Shown here in pieces: positions 6,176 to 12,395 of a stretch of DNA of 12,395 bases. Position 1 is the first letter of the stretch. Each line of letters opens with the position of its first letter. Both the position numbers and the translations under genes were made by a program. This DNA comes from Gemmatimonadota bacterium (GTDB lineage: Bacteria; Gemmatimonadota; Gemmatimonadetes; Gemmatimonadales; GWC2-71-9). Location: positions 1 through 12,395 of the forward strand of contig QHTS01000210.1 of assembly GCA_003220905.1 (NCBI GenBank), given 5' to 3'. The notes beneath the pieces were generated by a model. The model did no database searches. It saw only the letters and a program-made list of their open reading frames with translations, and was not told the origin of the DNA.

Positions 6176-8436
6176 CGGCCGCGCCCCGCTCGGTACGCGG
6201 CCGCGGGACGCCGCGACCGATCGGGCGCAGCGGCCCGCTCGAGCAGGCGGCCGCGCCGTCGCATGCTGCCGGCGTCGATCAACATGCGCCCCGCCCAACG
6301 GAACACGTTGAAGTCCTGAATCAGCCCGCGCATCAGGCGGATACGGGCGCGCTGCTCTCCGGCAGGCATGGAGAGGGCCATATGCAACGCCGCGGCGCAC
6401 TGGTCCGTGTCGTACGGATTGACGATGAGCGCTTCCGGCAGCTCGCGCGCCGCGCCGGTGAACTGACTCAGAATCAGGACGCCGCGCTCGTCGTCCCGAG
6501 CCGAGACGAACTCCTTCGCCACCAGGTTCATGCCGTCGTGCAAGCTGGTGACCACGCACAATTCCGCCGCGCGGTAGTACTCGTAAATCTCGTCGGGCTG
6601 ATGATGCTCCACCTGGAGCACGACGGCCGGGTGACGGGCCGAGGCAAAGCGGTCGTTGATACGAGCGGCCATCGCTCGCACGCGCACTTCGTATTCCTGG
6701 TACTGCGCGATGCGGGAACGCGTCGGAGCGGCGATCTGAATGAACGTGAACCGGTCGACCCATTCGGGATGCATCTCCAGCAGGCGCTCCACGGCGCGCA
6801 GCCGCTCCTCGATGCCCTTGGTGTAGTCGAGACGGTCGACGCCGACGCCGATCGCGTGCCGTGGCGGCAGGTCATGGCGCTGCCGCACGTCCGCACGGCA
6901 TTGCGCGACCGGCTTGCCCACCAGATCCGGAGATGGCGGCCACTCGACCGAAATGGGATAGCGTTTCACCGCGGTCAGCTTGCTGCGGTACGACACCGTG
7001 AACATCTCGCGGTCCACCCTCGCCTCCAGCTGGCGGTCGACCGTGTCGACGAAGTTGTTGCAATGAAACTGGGTGTGGAACCCGAGAATGGTGCTCCCGA
7101 GCAGCCCGTCGAGCAGCTCGTCCCGCCAGGGGCAGATGCCGAACGCTTCCGGGTTGGGCCAGGGAATGTGCCAGAAGGCGACGATCGTCGCGTCCGGCAA
7201 GGCCTCCTGGATCATCCTCGGCAGCAGCGCGAAGTGGTAGTCGTGGACCAGCACGATGGGGTCGGGCGACTTCGACTCCTCGACCACGGCGCGGCTGAAC
7301 GTCCGGTTGACCTTGACGTATTGCTCCCAGTCCCGCGTGCGGAAGATGGGGCGCACATGGGCGATGTGGCACAACGGCCACAACCCCTCGTTGGCGAAGC
7401 CGTAGTAGTACCCCGCTTCCTCCTCGGGCGTGAGCCAGACGCGGCGGAGCTGATAGGCCGCACGCTGCGGAGGCACGCCGACGTGGTCGTGTCGATCCAC
7501 CACCTCGCGATCGGCGGAGCCGCCGCCATGGGCGATCCACGTACCGGAACATGCGCGCATGACCGGCTCCAGGGCGGTGACGAGCCCGCTCGCCGGCCGC
7601 CACACGGCGATGTCCTGCCCCTCGCGAACGTGGATGTACGGCTCCCGGTTGGATACGACCATGACCTCTTGCCCGCGCAGGTCACCGTGCAGGATCGCCC
7701 GCAGGGTGTCCGGTGTCCACGCGAGCTGTTCGTCGTCGCGCGAGCGGTGCTCCGCCTCCAGGTCGCTGATCAGGGCGCGCAGATCGCGGGCAATGGGTCG
7801 CAGCTCCGGCACGTCGGGCTCGTCGGTCGGGCGCAACAGGCCTTCGCCGCGCAACAGCGCGTGCAGGCCGTGGACCCAGCCCCGCCAGCTCAATTGGGCG
7901 ATGACGACGGTGATGAGCGAGACGACCGCGCCGAGACCGACGAAGAAATAGAACAGGTACTTTCTCGTCTCCGCGCTGCGACGTGCGACGAAGCTCATGT
8001 CATGGACGAGCACCAGCGTGCCCGCCGACGGTCCCTGGGCGTCCAGCAGTCTGACGGACACGAGCAGCGGACCGTCACGACTCTTCAACAGATGGTCCGC
8101 AGGACCGGAGAATTTTTCGAGCTCGGCGCAACGAATCTCGGCCGGCAGCGTCGGGGTCGCGATCGGCGGGCCCAGGCCCGGCGGGCAGAAGCCCATGGCG
8201 AACAGACGCTCATCCTGTGTGATGCGGGTGAAGACCTGCACCATCCTGGTGCGGTTGCCGGCGCGGACCAGGTCCTGCACGGGCTCCTGGATCGTGTTGG
8301 CGATCAGCGTGGCGCGGATGTCGAGGTCGCGGACGAACCACTGCAGCGTGAGCCGATCGACCAGCGGCACCACCGCGTACGCGAAGGCCCCGAGGGCAAG
8401 GAATAGCGGAATGATGAAGCGGAGCGAAAGCCGCAT
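6172..8436 (-). CDS. otsA: Membrane-anchored trehalose-6-phosphate synthase (GT20) with N-terminal periplasmic sensor-like module
   Basis: Predicted to make trehalose 6-phosphate from UDP-glucose and glucose 6-phosphate. It has 754 residues against about 470 for E. coli OtsA. The extra N-terminus has helix 1 (about 6-25), a periplasmic segment of about 130 residues with two cysteines (84, 103), helix 2 (about 160-180) and a HAMP-like linker to about 250. The GT20 domain follows: VVSNREPYI (260-268), SGLVTALEP (283-291), YYYGFANEGLWPLCH (343-357), VHDYH (397-401), WHIPWPNPE (422-430), VDRLDYTKGI (533-542, donor-site Arg and Lys) and DGMNLVAKE (634-642). The catalytic pattern is complete, but TWIAHGGGSADREVVD and GICPWRDELLDG differ from E. 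coli OtsA, so this is a separate clade and related acceptors are possible. GAGGAA lies six bases before the ATG. It is the first gene of the otsA-otsB-GH15 operon. Confidence 0.93.
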   Translation of the reverse strand: MRLSLRFIIPLFLALGAFAYAVVPLVDRLTLQWFVRDLDIRATLIANTIQEPVQDLVRAGNRTRMVQVFTRITQDERLFAMGFCPPGLGPPIATPTLPAEIRCAELEKFSGPADHLLKSRDGPLLVSVRLLDAQGPSAGTLVLVHDMSFVARRSAETRKYLFYFFVGLGAVVSLITVVIAQLSWRGWVHGLHALLRGEGLLRPTDEPDVPELRPIARDLRALISDLEAEHRSRDDEQLAWTPDTLRAILHGDLRGQEVMVVSNREPYIHVREGQDIAVWRPASGLVTALEPVMRACSGTWIAHGGGSADREVVDRHDHVGVPPQRAAYQLRRVWLTPEEEAGYYYGFANEGLWPLCHIAHVRPIFRTRDWEQYVKVNRTFSRAVVEESKSPDPIVLVHDYHFALLPRMIQEALPDATIVAFWHIPWPNPEAFGICPWRDELLDGLLGSTILGFHTQFHCNNFVDTVDRQLEARVDREMFTVSYRSKLTAVKRYPISVEWPPSPDLVGKPVAQCRADVRQRHDLPPRHAIGVGVDRLDYTKGIEERLRAVERLLEMHPEWVDRFTFIQIAAPTRSRIAQYQEYEVRVRAMAARINDRFASARHPAVVLQVEHHQPDEIYEYYRAAELCVVTSLHDGMNLVAKEFVSARDDERGVLILSQFTGAARELPEALIVNPYDTDQCAAALHMALSMPAGEQRARIRLMRGLIQDFNVFRWAGRMLIDAGSMRRRGRLLERAAAPDRSRRPAAAYRAGRGR

Positions 8437-8442
8437 TGGGGT

Positions 8443-8448
8443 TTCCTC
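8443..8448 (-). promoter_or_regulatory. Ribosome binding site of otsA
   Basis: GAGGAA on the minus strand lies six bases before the ATG at 8436. It supports this start and shows that the membrane module belongs to the OtsA protein. It is the only strong SD in the otsA operon; the two downstream genes start at overlaps. Confidence 0.8.
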
Positions 8449-8593
8449 ATGGGGATCAGTCGCTCGAGCCTACAGGATCCGGGGGCGCCGGATAAATGGG
8501 GAGCTGCGCGCTTGCGAATCCTAACCGGTCGGCCCCCCTCAGGCTACCCGGGCGTCCACGCCAGGCGGAGCGACGGCGGTCCGGTGCCGGCGG

Positions 8594-8661
8594 GCACGCG
8601 GTGTTGCAGTGTCCCTATCGCCTTGCGCCAACAGGGACCGTCCGCAACACCCGGCGCGTGC
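8594..8661. promoter_or_regulatory. Large interrupted dyad, candidate activator-binding site or structured RNA
   Basis: Three nested stems pair in register: GCACGC (8594-8599) with GCGTGC (8656-8661), GGTGTTGC (8600-8607) with GCAACACC (8644-8651), and GTCCCT (8611-8616) with AGGGAC (8633-8638). A four-base bulge (8652-8655) and small internal loops interrupt them. The centre lies about 170 bp upstream of the start site predicted from the sigma-54 promoter, within the usual range for an enhancer-binding-protein site. Function is inferred. Confidence 0.5.
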
Positions 8662-8770
8662 GCCGTGGCGTCGCTGCGACCCGCGACTTTCGTGACTAGG
8701 TGAGCCTTCCGTTTCCCGCGGCACCGCCGCGATGGCCCGTGGTCGTGTGACCGCGCGCACCGGTCTCAAG

Positions 8771-8786
8771 TGGCACGGCACTTGCC
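8771..8786 (+). promoter_or_regulatory. Sigma-54 (RpoN) promoter for the DUF5916 gene
   Basis: TGGCACGGCACTTGCC matches the consensus TGGCACG-N4-TTGC at every fixed position. The GG (8772-8773) and GC (8784-8785) doublets are 12 bases apart, as required for -24/-12 elements. Transcription would start near 8797, leaving an untranslated leader of about 76 bases before the ATG at 8873. It is intergenic and in the right orientation. The same bases also form a CAAGTG/CACTTG dyad (8767-8784). Confidence 0.75.
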
Positions 8787-8872
8787 GCCGTCCCCTCGCT
8801 ATGACGAGTTGCGGGAGGGTCGTCACCAAGGAGGGGGCCGCGTCACCGTCAGAGATACCCCGGTCGCCCCGG

Positions 8873-11092
8873 ATGGCCGCCGGCTCGCCGCTGTTCTTCG
8901 CTGCGCTGCTGCTCGCGTCGGAGCTACGCGCTCAGACGCCGGGCGCGAGCCTCATCGCGCAGCGGGTGGATCAGCCCCCCAAGCTCGAGGACTTCCTAGC
9001 GCCGGAGCCGCCGGCCGGCGCCGTGCGCGTGTCGGATTTCCGGCAACGCGAGCCGGGCGACGGCGTCCCGGTCAGCGTCCCGACGACGGCCTATGTGAGC
9101 TACGACGACGCCAACCTGTACGTCGTCTTCGTCTGCCGGGACGATCCGGCGAAGATTCGTGCCGGGCTGACGAAGCGGGAAGAGATCGCGGTAGACGACG
9201 GGGTCGCGGTGTACCTGGACACCTTCCGCGACCGCAAGCGCGCCTACCTGTTCCAGGCGAACCCGCAGGGCGTGCAGCTCGACGGCATCCTCACCGAGGG
9301 ACAGGACGACGACTACAGCTTCGATGCCGTGTGGCAATCGGACGGCCGGCTGACCGCGGACGGCTACGTGGTGCGGATCGCGATCCCGTTCCGCAGCCTC
9401 CGGTTTCCACGGACGCCGGTTCAGTCCTGGGGCATCGCGCTCGCGCGCTTCGTCCGCCGCTCCAACGAGGAGGCCTACTGGCCGCTGGTGACGAAGCGGG
9501 TCGCGGGGTTCGTCCCCCAGTTCGGGACCCTCGACGAGCTCCGCGACATCTCGCCAGGCCGGAACGTCCAGGCGATTCCGTACGGCGCGTTCACCGGTGC
9601 GCGCTTCCTCGACACCGAGGTGCCGGCCTTCCGGAAGGCCACGGACCGGCGGCTGGGCCTCGACCTGAAGACCGTGATCCGGGATGCCGTCACGCTGGAC
9701 GGTACCGTCAACCCCGACTTCAGCCAGGTGGAGTCGGACGAGCCGCAGGTGACGATCAACGAGCGGTTCGAGGTGTTCTTCCCGGAGAAGCGGCCCTTCT
9801 TCATCGAGAACGCGGGCTACTTCCAGACGCCGGTGAACCTGTTCTTCTCCCGCCGCATCACGGATCCGGGCGCCGGGGCGCGCCTCACGACCAAAGCAGG
9901 TCGGTGGGCGCTGGGTGCGATCGGGATGAACGACCGGGCGCCCGAGGAGTTCGTGGGGTCGGGCCTGCCGGCCGAGCCGCGCGCCGGGATCGGCGTGATT
10001 CGCGCGCAGCGGGAGATCGGGCGCGAGTCGGCGGTCGGGCTGCTGGTGAGCAACCGCCAGCTTGCAGGCGGCGCGAATCGCGTCGCCTCCGCCGACGCGC
10101 GCCTCGCCCTCAGCAAGACGTGGATTTTCACCAGCCAGGTGATCGCGACGTACGCACGGGACTCGGGCGCCGCCGGTGCGTCGGGGACGGGTCTCTACGC
10201 CCAGGTGATGCGCGACGGTCGCAACCTGGATTACTCGGCGCAATACCTCGACTTGAGCCCCTCGTTCGATGCGCAGCTGGGCTTCGTGCCCCGTGTCGGG
10301 GTCCGGGAAATGGTACACGAGCTCCAGCTCGTGCGGCGGCCGGATGGTCCAATCGTGAAGATCGGTCCCACGTTCACGACCGCGTTCACGTGGGATCGGA
10401 ACGGCGGGCTCCTCGATCGGTCGCTCAAGGGCTCCTGGGAGGTGAAGCTCGTCGGCGAAACCAAGCTGCAGGTCTCGCACGAGCGCGCGTTCGAGCTGTT
10501 CAAGGATCTCCCCTTCGACCTCCACGAGACGAAGCTGTCGCTCGAGAGCGAGTGGCTGAAGTGGCTCGCCTGGGGAGTGTCCTACAAACAGGGGACGGAC
10601 GTGAACCACAAACCGCCGTCGGGCGTGGCGCCGTTCGTGGCGGGGGCGCGCAAGGGAGAGTTCACGGTCACGTTCCGTCCGACGCCACGGCTGCGTCTCG
10701 ACCACACGTATCTGTACAGCCGGCTCACGACCTTGCCCGGGGCGGCCCCGGCGGGAGGACCGCCAGTCCGGGTGTTCACGGACCGCGTCCTGCGGGAGAA
10801 GCTCAACTACCAGTTCAACCGCGCGCTCTCCCTGCGCACCATCGTGGATTACACGGCGGTGGACCGGGACTCGACGCTGTCGCGCGTCGCGCCGGAGCGC
10901 CGCTGGACGGTGGACGTGCTCCTCACCTACCTCGTCAATCCGGGCACGGCCATGTACGTGGGCTATCGCGATGGGTACGAGAATCTCGCCCTGCAGCCGG
11001 GCAGCCCGCCCACAGTGTATCGCACGGACGAGCCCACAATTTCCGTCGGGCGCCAGGTGTTCGTGAAGATGAGCTACTTGCTGCGGTTCTGA
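8873..11092 (+). CDS. Outer-membrane DUF5916 protein with N-terminal CBM9-like domain
   Basis: A 739-residue protein, probably an outer-membrane beta-barrel. Seen: a signal peptide MAAGSPLFFAALLLASELRA ending in an LRA/Q cleavage site; a family 9 carbohydrate-binding-like domain (about 33-210, with AYVSYDDANLYVVFVCRDD and DGVAVYLDTF); then the DUF5916 region with its hallmark NPDFSQVESDEPQVTINERF (280-299) and FFPEKRPFFIEN (302-313); alternating beta-strand patterns to the end; and a C-terminal Phe fitting BAM recognition. The ATG at 8873 is chosen because it starts the signal peptide and lies downstream of the sigma-54 promoter. In-frame 8732 lies upstream of that promoter, and ATG 8801 would leave a four-base leader. 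No good SD precedes 8873; the nearest AGGAGG is 38 bases away. DUF5916 has no settled function. Polysaccharide or glycoconjugate binding or uptake is only a guess. Confidence 0.9.
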   Translation: MAAGSPLFFAALLLASELRAQTPGASLIAQRVDQPPKLEDFLAPEPPAGAVRVSDFRQREPGDGVPVSVPTTAYVSYDDANLYVVFVCRDDPAKIRAGLTKREEIAVDDGVAVYLDTFRDRKRAYLFQANPQGVQLDGILTEGQDDDYSFDAVWQSDGRLTADGYVVRIAIPFRSLRFPRTPVQSWGIALARFVRRSNEEAYWPLVTKRVAGFVPQFGTLDELRDISPGRNVQAIPYGAFTGARFLDTEVPAFRKATDRRLGLDLKTVIRDAVTLDGTVNPDFSQVESDEPQVTINERFEVFFPEKRPFFIENAGYFQTPVNLFFSRRITDPGAGARLTTKAGRWALGAIGMNDRAPEEFVGSGLPAEPRAGIGVIRAQREIGRESAVGLLVSNRQLAGGANRVASADARLALSKTWIFTSQVIATYARDSGAAGASGTGLYAQVMRDGRNLDYSAQYLDLSPSFDAQLGFVPRVGVREMVHELQLVRRPDGPIVKIGPTFTTAFTWDRNGGLLDRSLKGSWEVKLVGETKLQVSHERAFELFKDLPFDLHETKLSLESEWLKWLAWGVSYKQGTDVNHKPPSGVAPFVAGARKGEFTVTFRPTPRLRLDHTYLYSRLTTLPGAAPAGGPPVRVFTDRVLREKLNYQFNRALSLRTIVDYTAVDRDSTLSRVAPERRWTVDVLLTYLVNPGTAMYVGYRDGYENLALQPGSPPTVYRTDEPTISVGRQVFVKMSYLLRF

Positions 11093-11128
11093 AGCGCGCG
11101 GGGTTGTGGGAACGAAACGGCGGACATC

Positions 11129-11133
11129 GGAGG
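11129..11133 (+). promoter_or_regulatory. Ribosome binding site fixing the GTG start at 11140
   Basis: GGAGG with a six-base spacer (GGTGTC) before the GTG at 11140. It decides for this start over the in-frame ATG at 11161, which has no SD and would cut the first beta-strand (LRIAIL). Confidence 0.75.
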
Positions 11134-11139
11134 GGTGTC

Positions 11140-12395
11140 GTGCTGCGAATCGCGATTCTGATGGGACGCTCGTTCACGGACGAGCGGGGCATGCCGGAAG
11201 TGGTCCGCCTGCTGGGCGAGTTGGGCGCGACGGCGAGACTCCTGCATTTCGGCGACGACCTGATCGACGTCGCGCGGGTGCGCCTCGACTACGACCTCTA
11301 CGTGCTCAAGAACCGGAAGGACCTCGGCATGAGCGTGGCGGCGGATCTCCACCGCGCCGGCGCCGCGCTGCTCAATCCCTACCCCGTCTCGGCCCTGCTG
11401 CGAGACCGGATCGTGACATTCCGAGTGCTCCGGGCGGCCGGGGTCCCCGTACCCGAGACCTTTGTCGCGTCCCACGCGAGCCAGCTCTTGCCCGCGCTCG
11501 ATCGGGGACCGCTCATCATCAGGCCGCACCGGCGCGCCCGGCTGCGGGGCAGCGAGGTGGTCTCGAACGCGGCTGAGCTTGCGGCGCTGGGGCCCATGGA
11601 GGAGCCGGTGTTCGCCCAGCGATACCACGCGCCGGACGGGCCCATGCACCGCAAGATCTACTCGATCGGGAGCGAGCGCTTCGGCGTGCTCCGGGTTCGG
11701 CCCGCACGCACTCCTGAGGAGACGCGGGGCGACCCGTTCACCCTCACGCCCGAGCTCGAGGACATCGCGCGACGCTGCGGATCGGCGTTCGGAATCGACC
11801 TCTTCGGGCTCGATGTCGTGGAGAGCGAAGGCCGCCCGTATGTCATCGAAATCTCGAGCTTTCCGGGCTTCCAGGGCGTGCCGCACGGTCCCCGGCGCCT
11901 CGCGCGCTACATCTACGCGGCCGCCGAGCGCGCGGTGCGCGGCGAGTCGATCGTTCCCGGCGACTCGCTCTCCACCCAGCCAGCGGCCGGATACCGCGCG
12001 TTCCGGGGTTCGACCTTGGATCTGGTCCTCCAGGCGCTCACCACGACGCCCGCGACGGCCGAGGAGCTGGACGAGATCCAGAAGCTGGTGGACGAGATCA
12101 GGCTGCGCGTGGAGGCGCCGAAGCCGGCGCCACAGGCGCGGCCGGTGCATCCGCCGCTCGCTGCCCTTGCCACCCGCGAGGCAGCGTCTCCCCGCGTCGC
12201 CATGTACTCGCAGGGGATGGTCGGGTTCGGTCACATTCGCCGCAACGCCTCGATCGCTCAGGCATTGCGTGCCGCACCGCCGTCGCCGGCGATCGTGCTG
12301 ATCGCGGAAGCGTGGCAGGCCGGTGCACTCCCGATGCCGGAGGGCGTGGACTGTGTCACGCTTCCGGCACTCCGGCGAGAGGCCGACGGGGCCTA
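11140..12395 (+). CDS. ATP-grasp-like domain fused to a COG4671-like glycosyltransferase, 3' end missing
   Basis: The frame stays open from the GTG at 11140 to the window edge; 418 residues are visible. Residues 1-85 form a pre-ATP-grasp fold (LRIAILMGR). Residues 86-270 resemble RimK/ITPK-type ATP-grasp enzymes: LLRDRIVTFRVLRAAGVPVPET, HRKIYSIGSERFGVLR (170-185, second nucleotide lysine) and GIDLFGLDVVESEGRPYVIEISSFPGF (from 218, metal-site segment). Two usual residues are changed: the first nucleotide lysine is Arg128 in IIRPHRRARLRG, with no glycine-rich loop, and the metal-site Asn of ExN is Ser239. A helical linker (about 290-325) and a Pro-rich stretch lead to VAMYSQGMVGFGHIRRNASI (353-372) and LPMPEGVDCVTLPALRREADG, typical of the N-terminus of COG4671-type glycosyltransferases. 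The gene starts 47 bases after the DUF5916 stop on the same strand, probably the same operon. Substrates are unknown. Confidence 0.85.
   Translation, partial: MLRIAILMGRSFTDERGMPEVVRLLGELGATARLLHFGDDLIDVARVRLDYDLYVLKNRKDLGMSVAADLHRAGAALLNPYPVSALLRDRIVTFRVLRAAGVPVPETFVASHASQLLPALDRGPLIIRPHRRARLRGSEVVSNAAELAALGPMEEPVFAQRYHAPDGPMHRKIYSIGSERFGVLRVRPARTPEETRGDPFTLTPELEDIARRCGSAFGIDLFGLDVVESEGRPYVIEISSFPGFQGVPHGPRRLARYIYAAAERAVRGESIVPGDSLSTQPAAGYRAFRGSTLDLVLQALTTTPATAEELDEIQKLVDEIRLRVEAPKPAPQARPVHPPLAALATREAASPRVAMYSQGMVGFGHIRRNASIAQALRAAPPSPAIVLIAEAWQAGALPMPEGVDCVTLPALRREADGA

Larger units (their letters stand above)
8437..8872. other. Divergent intergenic region between otsA and the DUF5916 gene
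   Basis: 436 bp with no convincing gene. It holds the otsA SD, a large dyad at 8594-8661, small hairpins (8717-8731, and 8767-8784 overlapping the promoter) and a sigma-54 promoter at 8771-8786. For otsA no clear promoter stands out. On the minus strand TTCGCA and TTTATC with a 17-base spacer (about 8513-8485) is a weak sigma-70-like pair. Confidence 0.7.

Noticed and set aside
6121..8406. A 761-codon open frame on the plus strand, antisense to otsA
   Set aside because: It lies fully opposite a gene with clear catalytic motifs, is rich in Arg, His, Gly and Asp, and shows no domain. Such frames are common opposite GC-rich genes.
8592..8608. A second sigma-54-like site, GGGCACG...TTGCA
   Set aside because: The GG-to-GC spacing is 13 rather than 12, which RpoN tolerates badly, and it lies within the dyad arms.
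8732..8872. A longer N-terminus for the DUF5916 protein starting at 8732
   Set aside because: It would start upstream of the sigma-54 promoter and put 47 non-signal residues before a good signal peptide.
8996..10705. A 569-codon minus-strand frame opposite the DUF5916 gene
   Set aside because: Antisense shadow with biased composition; the DUF5916 hallmark on the plus strand is unambiguous.
11074..12234. A 386-codon minus-strand frame and shorter plus-strand frames around 11106-12301
   Set aside because: They overlap the ATP-grasp/glycosyltransferase frame, which has an SD, coherent motifs and runs uninterrupted to the edge.

Overview
The window is GC-rich bacterial chromosome with tightly packed genes. 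Third-position G/C is high throughout, and several genes start with GTG. The mix of a DUF5916 outer-membrane protein with a family 9 carbohydrate-binding domain, a membrane-anchored OtsA, an SSS symporter paired with a GH37 trehalase, and a sigma-54-type promoter suggests a Gram-negative soil or environmental lineage such as Gemmatimonadota, Methylomirabilota/Rokubacteria or a related group. The lineage is an inference. No rRNA, tRNA, CRISPR array or intact transposase was seen.

Layout. (1) 2-2973, plus strand: the 3' part of an SSS-family sodium:sugar symporter, translationally coupled (ATGA overlap) to an exported GH37 trehalase. The signal-peptide region of the trehalase is built from a dyad of GGTGGAGG/CCTCCAC repeats. 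(2) 2974-3620: a 647-bp gap between convergent operons. It holds a broken DUF559-type endonuclease gene inside a 42-bp perfect inverted repeat, clusters of a GGGGTGAGGAC unit spaced about 29 bp apart, and a strong hairpin beside the end of the GH15 gene. (3) 8436 down to 3621, minus strand: otsA (GT20 fused to an N-terminal two-helix membrane module), otsB, and a GH15 glucoamylase/trehalase-like gene. Both junctions are 4-bp GTGA overlaps. (4) 8437-8872: a divergent intergenic region with a large dyad and a consensus-quality sigma-54 promoter pointing right. (5) 8873-12395, plus strand: a DUF5916/CBM9 outer-membrane protein, then a long gene that runs off the window. That gene encodes an ATP-grasp-like domain fused to the start of a COG4671-like glycosyltransferase.

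How it fits together. The centre of the window is trehalose metabolism. OtsA and OtsB would make trehalose from UDP-glucose and glucose 6-phosphate. The GH15 enzyme encoded with them could recycle trehalose or another alpha-glucoside in the cytoplasm. The facing operon would cut external trehalose in the periplasm and import the glucose. The right-hand pair (DUF5916 protein plus ATP-grasp/glycosyltransferase) looks like an envelope or glycan module, probably under RpoN control. Its substrate cannot be told from the sequence.
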